From positions 3,968,001-4,032,000 of the forward strand of contig NZ_BAABIS010000001.1 of the NCBI RefSeq assembly GCF_039542905.1: a stretch of 64,000 bases of DNA, read 5' to 3'. Source of the DNA: Kitasatospora terrestris (GTDB taxonomy: Bacteria; Actinomycetota; Actinomycetes; Streptomycetales; Streptomycetaceae). How positions within the stretch are numbered: position 1 is the first letter of the stretch; each line of letters begins with the position of its first letter. This document shows positions 48,948-57,556 of the stretch, one piece after another. A program made the position numbers and the translations under genes. The notes beneath the pieces are model-generated. The model saw nothing but the letters and a program-made list of their open reading frames with translations, ran no database searches and was not told the origin of the DNA.

Positions 48948-50486
48948 ATGAGCACACCCAGCAGCACCCGCGATCCGCGCCGCTGGTGGATCCTGATCGT
49001 GCTGTGCCTCAGCTCGCTCGTCCTGGTGGTGGACGGCATGGCGCTGACCGTGGCGGTCCCCTCGATGACCGGGGACCTGCACGCCACGACCCAGGACACC
49101 CAGTGGATCCTCGACTCCTATGTGCTGGTCTTCGCCGGCCTGCTGCTCACCTCGGGGAGCCTCGGCGACCGGTTCGGCCGCCGTAAGGTCATGGTCGTCG
49201 GCCTGCTGCTGTTCGGCGCGGCCTCGCTCGCGGCCACCTTCTGCACCGACCCCGGCCAGGTGATCGCGGTCCGGATCGCGATGGGCGTCGGCGGCGCGCT
49301 GATCATGCCCTCCACCCTGTCGATCCTGATCACGGTCTTCGACGAGGACGAGCGCGGCCGGGCGATGGCGGCCTGGGGATCGGTGTCGATGCTCGGCCTG
49401 GTCGGCTCCCCGGTGCTCGGCGGCGTGCTGATCGACCACTTCTCCTGGCACTCGATCTTCCTGATCAACGTCCCGGTGGTCGCCCTGGCCGTGCTCGCCG
49501 CCCTCACCCTGATGCCGGAGTCCAGGGGCCCGTGGCAGAAGCCGGACCCGCTCGGCGCGGTGCTCTCCGCCGCCGGCATGACCGCCCTGGTCTGGTGGAT
49601 CATCGAGATCCCGCAGCACGGCGCGTTCGGCGGCCGCTCGCTGGTCACCCTGGCCGTCGCGGTGCTCGCCCTCGGCGGCTTCGTGGTCTGGGAGAACGTC
49701 ACCTCGGCGCCGATGGTCCCGCTGGCGCTGTTCAGGCACCGCAACTTCAGCGGCGGCTCGCTCTCGCTCACCCTGGTCCAGATCGGCAACGGCGGCCTGC
49801 TGCTGGTCCTCACCCAGTACCTGCAGTTCGTCCTCGGCTACTCGCCGCTGAAGGCGGGCCTGGCGTTCGTCCCGCTGGCGGTGGCCGCCCTGATCGGCAA
49901 CGGCGCCGGGGCCGGCCTGGCGGCGAAGCTGGGCCACCGGGTGCTGATCCTGACCGGCATGCTGGTGATGGCCTCCTCCTTCGCCCTGCTGACCACCGTC
50001 GGCGCGGGCACCGGCTTCACCGTCCCGGCGGTGGCCCTCGGCCTGCTCGGCCTCGGCGCGGGCCTCGCCATGCCGGCCGCGGTCGGCGCCCTGATGGGCA
50101 CCATCCCGCCGGAGCAGGCCGGCGTCGGCTCCGCGCTGAACGACACCATCCAGCAGGCCGGCACCGCGCTCGGCATCGCGATCCTCGGCTCGCTGCTCGC
50201 CCACGGCTTCGCCGCCGAGATGCCCGCCGGCGCCCCCGAGCAGGCCAAGCAGTCGATCGGCGGCGCACTGGCCACCGCCCAGGGCGACCCCGGCCTGATC
50301 GCCACCGCCCGCGGGGCCTTCACCTCCGCGATGTCCACCACCTTCACGATCAGCGCGATCGGCGTCCTGGCCGCCGCCCTGCTCGCCACCCTGGTGATGC
50401 GCGACCGCAAGTCCGGCGACCACGGGCCGGGCGCTCCGGAGCAGGCCCCGGACCCGGCCGAGGCGGAGGTCCAGCCCGTCGCCTGA
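48948..50486 (+). CDS. MFS multidrug exporter (DHA2/EmrB-QacA type)
   Basis: 512 aa with about 14 TM helices: VVDGMALTVAVPSMTGDLHATTQDTQWILDSYVLVFAGLLLTSGSLGDRFGRRKVMVVGLLLFGAASLAA contains motif D1 and motif A (GDRFGRRK, about 70); the motif C region is GSPVLGGVLIDHFSWHSIFLINVP. Proton-coupled efflux of drugs or pigments. ATG 48948 with AGGGGA upstream. Controlled by the divergent TetR regulator, as judged from the operators. Confidence 0.93.
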   Translation: MSTPSSTRDPRRWWILIVLCLSSLVLVVDGMALTVAVPSMTGDLHATTQDTQWILDSYVLVFAGLLLTSGSLGDRFGRRKVMVVGLLLFGAASLAATFCTDPGQVIAVRIAMGVGGALIMPSTLSILITVFDEDERGRAMAAWGSVSMLGLVGSPVLGGVLIDHFSWHSIFLINVPVVALAVLAALTLMPESRGPWQKPDPLGAVLSAAGMTALVWWIIEIPQHGAFGGRSLVTLAVAVLALGGFVVWENVTSAPMVPLALFRHRNFSGGSLSLTLVQIGNGGLLLVLTQYLQFVLGYSPLKAGLAFVPLAVAALIGNGAGAGLAAKLGHRVLILTGMLVMASSFALLTTVGAGTGFTVPAVALGLLGLGAGLAMPAAVGALMGTIPPEQAGVGSALNDTIQQAGTALGIAILGSLLAHGFAAEMPAGAPEQAKQSIGGALATAQGDPGLIATARGAFTSAMSTTFTISAIGVLAAALLATLVMRDRKSGDHGPGAPEQAPDPAEAEVQPVA

Positions 50487-50594
50487 GCCACCGCGTGCAC
50501 CGTCGAGCGGCCGGTGCCCCGATCGGGGCACCGGCCTTCGGCGTCGCCACCCGGGTACCGTGGAGGAACACCTGTCCGAGGAAGGCTGGGGCCC

Positions 50595-51506
50595 TTGTCA
50601 CCTGACGGTCTGTGGAGCATCGGAGAGCTCGCCGAACACGCCGGCGTCACCGTGAAGACCGTCCGTTTCTACTCCGACCGCGGCCTGCTCCCCGACGCCG
50701 GCCGCAGCACCGGCGGCCACCGCCGCTACGGTCCCGAGGCCCTCGACCGGCTGCGGCTGATCCGCTCGCTGCGCACCCTCGACCTGCCGGTCCCGGAGGT
50801 CGGCCGGGTGCTCGGCGCCGGGGACGCGCTGGACGGCGAGCTCAGCGACGTGATCGCCCGCCGACTGGACGACATCGGCTCCCAACTGACCGCGCTGCGC
50901 TGGCGCGAGTCCGCCCTGCGGCTGGTCCAGGAGTGCCCACCCGAGCAGCGCGCCGACCGCCTCCGGCTGATCGGCTCCCTCGCCACCCCGCCGAACACCA
51001 CCGCGCTCGCCCGGTTCTGGCGCCGGGTGCTCCCGGTCCGGCTGCCCGCCCGGCTGGTCGACTCGATCCTGGACGTCGCGGTGGCCGTGCCCCCGGACGA
51101 CCCGACCCCCGCGCAGGTGCTGGCCTTCGCCCGGCTGCACGCCCTGGTCACCGCGCCCTGCCCGCCGGGCGGCAACGGCCCGCCCCTGCCGCCGCCCGGC
51201 GCGCCCTACCGCCCGGCGGTGCTGTACGACGGCCTCCACGAGGCGTACGCGCTGGCCGTCGCGGAGCTGACCGCGGGCCGCACCCCCGCGGCGGGCGAGG
51301 CCCTGGACTGCTTCGTCGCGGCCCACGCCGCCGCCCGCTCCGTGCGGGACACCCCCGAGTTCCGCCACGGCCTCGCCGAGCAGCTGGCCGTCGAGACGGT
51401 GATGGACCGCTACTGGGAGCTCGCCGCCGAGCTCGCCGACCCGGAGCCCACCATGGGCGACGCGCACGCCTGGCTCCGCACCGCCCTGGCCGCCCCCGGG
51501 CACTGA
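50595..51506 (+). CDS. MerR-family regulator
   Basis: 303 aa from TTG 50595 (GAGGAAGG 9 bases upstream). MerR HTH LWSIGELAEHAGVTVKTVRFYSDRGLLPDAGRSTGGHRRYGPEALDRLRLIRSLRTLDLPVPEVGRVLG (about 5-75) followed by the dimer helix DIGSQLTALRWRESALRLVQECPPEQRADRL and a large effector domain (about 130-300) unlike the metal-binding MerR proteins; no Cys cluster. Binding of an organic ligand is likely. A CCCCGATCGGGGCACCGG inverted repeat upstream (near 50518) may be the exporter terminator. Confidence 0.85.
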   Translation: MSPDGLWSIGELAEHAGVTVKTVRFYSDRGLLPDAGRSTGGHRRYGPEALDRLRLIRSLRTLDLPVPEVGRVLGAGDALDGELSDVIARRLDDIGSQLTALRWRESALRLVQECPPEQRADRLRLIGSLATPPNTTALARFWRRVLPVRLPARLVDSILDVAVAVPPDDPTPAQVLAFARLHALVTAPCPPGGNGPPLPPPGAPYRPAVLYDGLHEAYALAVAELTAGRTPAAGEALDCFVAAHAAARSVRDTPEFRHGLAEQLAVETVMDRYWELAAELADPEPTMGDAHAWLRTALAAPGH

Positions 51507-51557
51507 CCGGGCGCTGACCGCCCCGGCCGGCCCGACCGCCCCGGTGGCCGGACCGCT

Positions 51558-52040
51558 TCAGTGACCGGCGCGCTCGTCCGTACCGGCGGCCTTGGCGGTG
51601 GCCGGCGCCACCCGGTTCCAGGTGTTGACGGTGCAGATCAGCGCGATCAGCCGGGCCGGCGTCGGCCGGTCGAACTCGGCGGCCGCCCGGGCGTACACCT
51701 CGTCCGGCACCCCGCCGTCGGCGACCAGGGTGAGCGCCTAGGTCAGCGCCGGCGCCGCCTGCTCGGCGGGGCTGGAGAAGTGCCGGGCCTCCCGCCAGAC
51801 CGCGACCAGGTGCAGCCGGTCCTCGCTCTCCCCCGCCCCGCGGGCGTCGTCGGTGTGCATGTGCAGGCAGTACGCGCAGCCGTTCAGCAACGAGGCGCGG
51901 ATCTGCACCAGCTCCACGAGTGCCGGGTCCAGCCCCTCGCGGGCGGCGGCGTCGAAGCCGATCAGGGCCTTGAAGGCCCTCGGCGCGGCCTCGGCGAAGT
52001 CGACGCGGTCGGCGGTCCGCTCCAGCTGAGCGATCGTCAT
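51558..52040 (-). pseudogene. AhpD/carboxymuconolactone-decarboxylase-like gene with in-frame stop
   Basis: The frame from ATG 52040 reads MTIAQLERTADRVDFAEAAPRAFKALIGFD ... LVQIRASLLNGCAYCLHMHTDDARGAGESEDRLHLVAVWREARHFSSPAEQAAPALT, stops at TAG (51738-51740), and continues in the same frame as ALTLVADGGVPDEVYARAAAEFDRPTPARLIALICTVNTWNRVAP to 51558. The stop stands where the family has Glu (ALTEAVTLV), so one G to T change explains it. The CxxC-HxH centre is upstream of the stop and intact; a 100-aa truncated product could be made but lacks the last two helices. Confidence 0.82.
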
Positions 52041-52087
52041 GCGAACCACGCCAGGCCCCGGATGGACCCACGATAGGGTTCATTCCC

Positions 52088-53536
52088 ATGGCGGAACCAT
52101 GGGTCAATTCGGCCCAGCGGATCGGTGTCGACCTGCACCTGGAGCTGTCCGGTCCGGGCAGCCGGCGGGCGGTGCTCACGCAGGCGCTGCGCGAGGCCGT
52201 CCGGGACGGCCGGCTCGCCGCCGGCACCCGGCTGCCGCCGTACCGCTCGCTCGCCGCCGACCTCGGCCTGGCCCGCAACACCGTCGCCGACGCGTACGCC
52301 GAACTGGTCGCCGAGGGCTGGCTGACCGCCCGTCAGGGCTCCGGCACCCGGGTCGCCGAACGGGTCCGGCCGCGTGCGGACCGCGTCCCGGCCCGCGCCC
52401 CGGACCGCCGCCGGGCACCCGTCCACCGGCTCGGACAGGGCCAACCGGACGCCGGCTCGTTCCCCCGCACCGCCTGGCTCGCCTCCGCCCGGCGCGCCCT
52501 GACCGCCGCCCCCGACGACGCCTTCGGCCCGGGCGACCCGCAGGGCCGGATCGAACTGCGCCGCGCCCTCGCCGACTACCTGGCCCGCGCCCGCGGCGTG
52601 CGCGCCGACCCCGAGCGAATCGTGGTCTGCTCCGGCTTCGCGCACGCCCTGCGGCTGCTCTTCGGCGGGGCGGGCGGCAGCGGCGGGGCGGGCGCGGTGC
52701 TGCGCGGCCCGCTCGCGGTCGAGGCGTACGGGCTGCCGTTCCACCGTTCGCTGCTGGCCGCCGCGGGGGTCGCCACCCGGCCGCTGCCGATCGACGGGCA
52801 CGGCGCGCTGACCAGCGGGCTCACCGGGATGCGCGGCGTCCGCGCCGCGCTGCTCACCCCCGCGCACCAGTTCCCCACCGGCGGGCCGCTGCACCGCGAG
52901 CGCCGCAGCGCCGCCGTGGACTGGGCGCGGGCCAGTGGCGGCGTGGTGCTGGAGGACGACTACGACGGCGAGTTCCGCTACGACCGGCAGCCGGTCGGCG
53001 CCCTGCAGGGCCTGGACCCGGAGCGGGTGGCCTACCTGGGCTCGGTCAGCAAGTCGCTGAGCCCGGCGCTGCGGCTCGGCTGGATGGTGCTGCCCGCCCA
53101 CCTCGTCGCACCGGTGCTGGCGGTCAAGGGCGAGCGGGAGGCCTGGGCGAGCGTCCTCGACCAGCTCACCCTCGCCGACTTCCTGGAGAGCGGCGGCTAC
53201 GACCGGCACGTGCGCCGGATGCGGCAGCAGTACCGGCGGCGGCGCGACCAGCTGCTCTCCGCCCTCGCCGAGCACGCCCCGCACGTCACCGTCAGCGGCG
53301 TCGCCGCCGGGCTGCACGCGGTGCTCCGCCTTCCGCCCGGCACCGAGGCCGGCACCCTCAAGGCCGCCGCCCGGCTCGGCATCGCGGTGGACGGCCTGGC
53401 CCCCTACCGCCATCCCGACGCCCCGCCCGAGCCCACCGCCGACGGCCTGGTCGTCGGCTACGCCACCCCGTCGTCGGCGGCGTACGCGGCGGCGCTGGAC
53501 GCCCTGTGCCGGGCCCTGCCGCCCGCGATGGCCTAG
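52088..53536 (+). CDS. MocR/PdxR-type regulator (GntR HTH plus aminotransferase domain)
   Basis: 482 aa. wHTH of the GntR family (about 15-85: RRAVLTQALREAVRDGRLAAGTRLPPYRSLAADLGLARNTVADAYAELVAEGWLTARQGSGTRVAE) fused to a fold-type I aminotransferase-like domain with VVLEDDYDGEFRYDRQP and the PLP lysine in YLGSVSKSLSPALRLGW. It senses PLP or a PLP-amino-acid adduct. Divergent from the broken AhpD-like gene, 47 bp apart, which it probably controlled, as such pairs are common. Confidence 0.92.
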   Translation: MAEPWVNSAQRIGVDLHLELSGPGSRRAVLTQALREAVRDGRLAAGTRLPPYRSLAADLGLARNTVADAYAELVAEGWLTARQGSGTRVAERVRPRADRVPARAPDRRRAPVHRLGQGQPDAGSFPRTAWLASARRALTAAPDDAFGPGDPQGRIELRRALADYLARARGVRADPERIVVCSGFAHALRLLFGGAGGSGGAGAVLRGPLAVEAYGLPFHRSLLAAAGVATRPLPIDGHGALTSGLTGMRGVRAALLTPAHQFPTGGPLHRERRSAAVDWARASGGVVLEDDYDGEFRYDRQPVGALQGLDPERVAYLGSVSKSLSPALRLGWMVLPAHLVAPVLAVKGEREAWASVLDQLTLADFLESGGYDRHVRRMRQQYRRRRDQLLSALAEHAPHVTVSGVAAGLHAVLRLPPGTEAGTLKAAARLGIAVDGLAPYRHPDAPPEPTADGLVVGYATPSSAAYAAALDALCRALPPAMA

Positions 53537-53547
53537 GCTCGGCGACC

Positions 53548-53949
53548 GTGATCGATTCCCGCATGCCGGTCCGGATCGCCCGCCCGTCCCGCGACCTCGC
53601 GGCCGCCGAGGACTTCTGGGTCGGAGGTCTCGGCCTCGACGTGCTGTGGCGCAGCACCGAGCGGGTGCCCGGCGAGCACGACCTGCTGATGGTCGGGCCC
53701 GCCGGGGGCACCTGGCACTTCGAGCTCACCCACGACCCCGACCACCCGCTCGACCCCACCCCCACGGTCGACGACCTCTTCGTCCTCTACCTCGGCGCGC
53801 CGGTCGACCCGGCGCTGGTGGAGCGCCTGCTCGCGCACGGCGGCAGCCGGGTCGCCGCCCACAACCCGTACTGGGACGAGTGGGGCGTCACCGTCGCCGA
53901 CCCCGACGGTTACCGCCTGGTGCTGTGCAGCCGCGGCTGGAACGCCTGA
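53548..53949 (+). CDS. VOC-family protein
   Basis: 133 aa from GTG 53548, 11 bp after the MocR stop. MPVRIARPSRDLAAAEDFWVGGLGLDVLWRSTERVPGEHDLLMVGPAGGTWHFELTH ... VERLLAHGGSRVAAHNPYWDEWGVTVADPDGYRLVLCSRGW is a complete VOC fold; His in WHFEL and the ADPDGYRLVL end are typical. Probably YycE-like. Substrate unknown. Confidence 0.85.
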   Translation: MIDSRMPVRIARPSRDLAAAEDFWVGGLGLDVLWRSTERVPGEHDLLMVGPAGGTWHFELTHDPDHPLDPTPTVDDLFVLYLGAPVDPALVERLLAHGGSRVAAHNPYWDEWGVTVADPDGYRLVLCSRGWNA

Positions 53950-53956
53950 CGGCCGG

Positions 53957-54436
53957 TCACCCCATGGTCTTCTGACCGTCCAGCGACTCCCGGATGATGT
54001 CCGCGTGCCCGGAGTGCTGGGCGGTCTCGGCGATGACGTGCAGCAGCACCCGCCGCACCGACCACTTCGCGCCGGGCGGGAACCACGGCGCCTCCGGCAG
54101 CGGGTGCGCGAGGTCGAGGTCGAGCTCGCGCACCAGGGCGTCGGTCCGCCGCGCGACCTCCTCGTACCGCTCCAGCAGCGCGGCGAGGGTCTCGCCGTCC
54201 ATCCGGAACTGGCCCTCCCAGTCGACCGGCTCGCTGCGCATCGCCTCGGCCCCGCCGGTGGCGAACCGCATCCAGCGCTCCTCGACGCCGGCGACGTGCT
54301 TGATCAGCCCGCCGAGGCACAGCTCGCTGGCGGTGGTGCGCCGGGCGGCCTGCTCGTCGTCCAGCCCGCGCACGGTGTACCGGAGGAACCCGCGGTGCTT
54401 GTCGAGCGTCTCCAGCAGGTCCTCGCGCTCGCCCAT
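53957..54436 (-). CDS. DinB/mycothiol-dependent-enzyme-like (DUF664) protein
   Basis: 159 aa four-helix-bundle protein: GEREDLLETLDKHRGFLRYTVRGLDDEQAARRTTASELCLGGLIKHVAGVEERWM holds the first His ligand (LIKHV, about 47), and WSVRRVLLHVIAETAQHSGHADIIRESLDG the HxxxxxxxHxGHAD motif (about 130-148). The metal-site DinB superfamily includes thiol-dependent transferases. The stop of the upstream VOC gene is 1 bp before this gene's start, so they are co-transcribed. Confidence 0.87.
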   Translation of the reverse strand: MGEREDLLETLDKHRGFLRYTVRGLDDEQAARRTTASELCLGGLIKHVAGVEERWMRFATGGAEAMRSEPVDWEGQFRMDGETLAALLERYEEVARRTDALVRELDLDLAHPLPEAPWFPPGAKWSVRRVLLHVIAETAQHSGHADIIRESLDGQKTMG

Positions 54437-54437
54437 C

Positions 54438-55235
54438 TCAGGCCACGTCCGTCATGGCGGGCAGCTCGCCCTCGACGGTGTCGCCGTCGATGATCGAGAA
54501 GGCCGCGCCCTGCGGGTCGACCAGCGAGGCGAACCGCCCGAACGGCATGGTCATCGGGCCGAAGACCAGTTTGCCGCCGGCCTCGACGGCGCGGGCGACG
54601 GCGGCGTCGCAGTCGTCGACGCCGAAGAAGACGTTCACGTACGACGGCACCTCGGCCGGGATCTCGGCGGTCATCTCCATCCGCCCGAGCACCGGCTCGC
54701 CGCCCAGGCCGAGCACCCGGTAGTCGACGTTGTCGTCGTCCATCTGCTGCACGGAGTACGGGAAGACCGCCGGGAAGAAGCCGTCCGCCTTGCCCGGCTC
54801 GCGGGTGAAGACCTCCGCCCAGGCGTACCCGCCGTGCTCGGTGCGCTTCTCGAAGCCCTCGTGGCTGCCGGCCTGCCAGACGCCGAAGAGCACGCCGCCC
54901 GGGTCCTGGGCGAGCGCCATGGTGCCGAAGTCACCGACCTGCATCGGCTCCATCAGCACCGTGCCGCCGGCCTCCCGGATCTTCCCGGCGGTCGCGGCGG
55001 CGTCCGGCGAGGCCAGGTACAGGCACCACTGGGGGTGGCCCTCCTGGCCGGGCATCGGCGGGACGACGGCGGCGACCGCCTTGCCGTCCGAGTACGCCTG
55101 CGTGTAGTTCCCGTACTCCGGCGAGGACTCGCCGAAGGTCCAACCGAGGACCTTCCCGTAGAACTGCTTGGCGCCCTCCAGGTCGGGGAACATCGCATCG
55201 GCCCAGCAGGGCATGCCTTCGGGGTGCACGGCCAT
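54438..55235 (-). CDS. Two-domain VOC-family protein
   Basis: 265 aa with two VOC modules: 1-125 (PCWADAMFPDLEGAKQFYGKVLGWTFGESSPEYGNYTQAYSDGKAVAAVVPPMPGQEGHPQWCLYLASPDAAATAGKIREAGG) and 135-260 (YAWAEVFTREPGKADGFFPAVFPYSVQQMDDDNVDYRVLGLGGEPVLGRM ... FFGVDDCDAAVARAVEAGGKLVFGPMTMPFGRFASLVDPQGAAFSII). Such CGMV-type proteins are hydroxylase-like or of unknown role in streptomycetes. ATG 55235; operon with DinB. Confidence 0.87.
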   Translation of the reverse strand: MAVHPEGMPCWADAMFPDLEGAKQFYGKVLGWTFGESSPEYGNYTQAYSDGKAVAAVVPPMPGQEGHPQWCLYLASPDAAATAGKIREAGGTVLMEPMQVGDFGTMALAQDPGGVLFGVWQAGSHEGFEKRTEHGGYAWAEVFTREPGKADGFFPAVFPYSVQQMDDDNVDYRVLGLGGEPVLGRMEMTAEIPAEVPSYVNVFFGVDDCDAAVARAVEAGGKLVFGPMTMPFGRFASLVDPQGAAFSIIDGDTVEGELPAMTDVA

Positions 55236-55283
55236 GGGTCCAACTCCCTGCACGACGGTGTGGAAACGCGGACCCGTGCCACG

Positions 55284-55883
55284 CTAGCGACTGGGTCCGT
55301 CACCTGCCCGTCGAGCCAGTTCGGCGCGCAGCTCGGCCAGGTGCGCGTCGCCGGTGGCGTACGGCAGGTGCTCGACCACGTCGACGAACCGGAAGAGCAC
55401 GCGGTCGGCGGTGACCGCGTACTCGTAGTCGGCGAAGCCCACCACCGCGCCGCCGGCGCCGCGGGCCGCGCCGCGCACCACGTGGCCGGTCAGCCCGTCG
55501 CCGCCCTCGGCGGACAGGCCGCGCCGGGCGTTCGGCCGGGCCAGGTAGGGGCAGACCATCGCCGCGTAGAGCATGCAGGCCCGGTGACCGGGGCCCTCCA
55601 GCGTCGCCGCGAGGTTCCGGTACGGCAGGCCCCCGGCCAGGGCGGCGCCGATCGCCTCGCTCTCGGCGGTGCCGACCACCCGCCAGACCGGGCCCCGCTC
55701 CATCAGGACGCCGCAGACCGAGCACAGGCGCTCGGTGGCGCAGCGGGCGCTGCGCCCGTGGTCGGTCAGCGCGAACTGCGGCTGCCCGTCCTGCCAGGGC
55801 GTGATCGCCGGTACGGGGTAGCCCCGGTCGTCGTGCGGGCGGGCCGCGACCGTCGGGGGTTCGGGAACGCTGTCGAAACGCAC
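55284..55883 (-). CDS. Cys-rich protein of unknown function
   Basis: 199 aa from GTG 55883. GYPVPAITPWQDGQPQFALTDHGRSARCATERLCSVCGVLMERGPVWRVVGTAESEAIGAALAGGLPYRNLAATLEGPGHRACMLYAAMVCPYLARPNARRG contains CxxC and a later HxxC ... CPYL, which could form a four-ligand zinc site; the C-terminal half FADYEYAVTADRVLFRFVDVVEHLPYATGDAHLAELRAEL is soluble alpha/beta. I do not recognise a named family. It lies between the VOC and histidine-phosphatase genes, same strand. Confidence 0.7.
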   Translation of the reverse strand: MRFDSVPEPPTVAARPHDDRGYPVPAITPWQDGQPQFALTDHGRSARCATERLCSVCGVLMERGPVWRVVGTAESEAIGAALAGGLPYRNLAATLEGPGHRACMLYAAMVCPYLARPNARRGLSAEGGDGLTGHVVRGAARGAGGAVVGFADYEYAVTADRVLFRFVDVVEHLPYATGDAHLAELRAELARRAGDGPSR

Positions 55884-55904
55884 CCGGCCACCGTAGCCAC
55901 CGGG

Positions 55905-56432
55905 TCAATCGCCCCCGGCGGCGGTGCCCCGCGGGACGGCGAAGGCGGTCAGTTCGGCGGTGGCGGGTGCGAGCGCCGCCCAGCCGGTCGGCACCCGCAG
56001 GACGGCGATGCCGGAGGTCGGGTACTTCTCGCGGACCCGTGCCAGCGGCTCGCTCTCCCGCTCGTCCGCGAGCAGCAGCACCAGGTCCCGCACCTCGGGA
56101 CGGTGGCCGACCAGCAGGGCCGTCCGGGTGCCGGCGGGCAGTTCGCGGAGCACGCCGAGCAGGTCCTCGGCGTCGGCCCCGTACGCGCGCGGGTCCAGCA
56201 CCACCCGCGGGTCGGCGCCCAGCTCCGGTTGCGCCAGGTCCCAGGTCTGCCGGGTGCGCCGGGCCGGTGAGCAGACCACCAGGTCGGGCAGCACGCCGTG
56301 CTCCCGCAGCCACCGGCCGGCGGCCGGCGCGTCGGCCTCGCCGCGGGGGGCGAGCGGCCGGTCCTCGTCGGGTACGTCCGGCCACGCCGCCTTCGCGTGC
56401 CGCAACACCACCAAGCGAACGGATTGGTCCAT
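55905..56432 (-). CDS. SixA-type histidine phosphatase
   Basis: 175 aa. Catalytic LRHAKAAWPDVPDEDRPLAPRGEADAPAAGRWL (phosphohistidine RHG variant RHA at about 10-13), VVCSPARRTRQTW (Arg pocket) and TALLVGHRPEVRDLVLLL (second catalytic His, about 112). Removes phosphate from phospho-histidine or small phosphoesters. The acidic residue near the second His suits phosphatase rather than mutase activity. ATG 56432. Confidence 0.88.
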   Translation of the reverse strand: MDQSVRLVVLRHAKAAWPDVPDEDRPLAPRGEADAPAAGRWLREHGVLPDLVVCSPARRTRQTWDLAQPELGADPRVVLDPRAYGADAEDLLGVLRELPAGTRTALLVGHRPEVRDLVLLLADERESEPLARVREKYPTSGIAVLRVPTGWAALAPATAELTAFAVPRGTAAGGD

Positions 56433-56476
56433 GTACCCAATATGCCCCCGCCGGGGCGTCCTGCCAGCATGGGCAC

Positions 56477-56632
56477 ATGACCGTCAGCCTCCGCCTCGCC
56501 CTGCTGGGCAAGCGGCTCGGCGTCCGGCCGACCGGCTGGCGGACATCACCGGGCCGGATTCGCTGGTGCGGGTCCGTGCCTTCAAGCAGGCAGGGGGCGA
56601 AGCGCGCCGCCCGGGCCGCGGAGGAGGGCTGA
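56477..56632 (+). CDS. Short basic ORF, possibly frame-damaged
   Basis: 51 codons from ATG 56477: MTVSLRLALLGKRLGVRP then a low-confidence stretch, ending KRAARAAEEG. Between about 56535 and 56590 another frame reads a more natural LADITGPDSLVRVRA, so a small conserved protein may have been disrupted by two compensating indels. No RBS of note. Little else can be said. Confidence 0.3.
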   Translation: MTVSLRLALLGKRLGVRPTGWRTSPGRIRWCGSVPSSRQGAKRAARAAEEG

Positions 56633-56635
56633 GGC

Positions 56636-57403
56636 TCAGACCGCGGCCAGGTCGCCGAGGAAGGCCTCCCAGCCCCGACCGCCACGCTCGGCGCCGGTCC
56701 CGGCCAGGTTGTCGCCGGCCCGGTAGGCGCGGCCGACCTTGCCGGGCACCCGGACGGGCAGCTGCACGCGCCGCCGCCCCCGGGCCGCCAGGTAGCCGGC
56801 CGTCAGCTCGCCGAGGGTGTAGACCCGGGGCCCGACCAGGTCGGGGACGAGGCCGGCGGGCTCGCCGAGGGTGAGGTCGACCAGCCGCTCGGCGACGTGG
56901 CGGACGTCGACCGGCTCGCAGCGCATCCCGCCGGGCGCGGGGACCACGGGCAGCTTGGCCGCCTTCTCCACGTAGGCCAGCGCGAAGGTGTGGAACTGGG
57001 CGGCGCGCAGGGTGGTGTACGGGATGCCCGACCCGGCGACGGCCTGCTCCGCGGCGTGCTTGGAGCGGTAGTAGGCGAGCGGGATCCGGTCGGCGGCGAC
57101 CACCGAGATGTAGACCAGGTGCCGGACGCCGGCCCGCCGCGCGGCGGCGACCAGGCGGGCGGTGGTGACCTCGTCGCCCTTGGGCCCGCCGGCCAGGTGG
57201 AGCACGGTGTCGACGCCGGCCAGCGCCGCGTCCAGGCCGGCGCCGGTGGCCAGGTCGCAGGCGACCTGCTCGACGCCGTCGGTGGCGGGCCGCGGGTGGC
57301 GGCTGAGCACCCGGACTTCCCGCCCGGCGGCCCGCAGCAGCGGGACGACCTCCCGGCCGAGGGTGCCGGTGCCGCCGGTGACCAGGATGGGGTCGGTGGT
57401 CAT
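56636..57403 (-). CDS. NAD(P)-binding atypical SDR (NmrA/NAD-dependent epimerase-like)
   Basis: 255 aa. Rossmann ILVTGGTGTLGREVVPLLRAAGREVRVLSRHP, DTVLHLAGGPKGDEVTTARLVAAARRAGVRHLVYISVVAADRIPLAYYRSKHAAEQAVAGSGIPYTTLRAAQFHTF with YYRSKHAAE as the YxxxK-like pair, and a C-terminal RVQLPVRVPGKVGRAYRAG. Members reduce flavins or sugars or act as complex-I-A9-like proteins; substrate unknown. ATG 57403. Of the same superfamily as the 7140 and 27204 proteins but a different subgroup. Confidence 0.87.
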   Translation of the reverse strand: MTTDPILVTGGTGTLGREVVPLLRAAGREVRVLSRHPRPATDGVEQVACDLATGAGLDAALAGVDTVLHLAGGPKGDEVTTARLVAAARRAGVRHLVYISVVAADRIPLAYYRSKHAAEQAVAGSGIPYTTLRAAQFHTFALAYVEKAAKLPVVPAPGGMRCEPVDVRHVAERLVDLTLGEPAGLVPDLVGPRVYTLGELTAGYLAARGRRRVQLPVRVPGKVGRAYRAGDNLAGTGAERGGRGWEAFLGDLAAV

Positions 57404-57556
57404 GGTCGTGTCTCCGTCTCTGCGTCCTGCCGCGCCGGCCTCGTGCTCGGTGCGCCTGCCGGTACGACGGAGCAGGCCCCGGGTTCGTGACACGGCCCGT
57501 GCGGACGGGCCGATATTCGGACGACAGGCGCATACCGGTCGGCTAGCGTCGGCCCA

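Noticed and set aside
43664..49099. 1811-codon minus-strand frame across the peptidase, sigma and DHFR-like genes
   Set aside because: Pro/Arg-rich low complexity, no motif, opposite well-supported genes.
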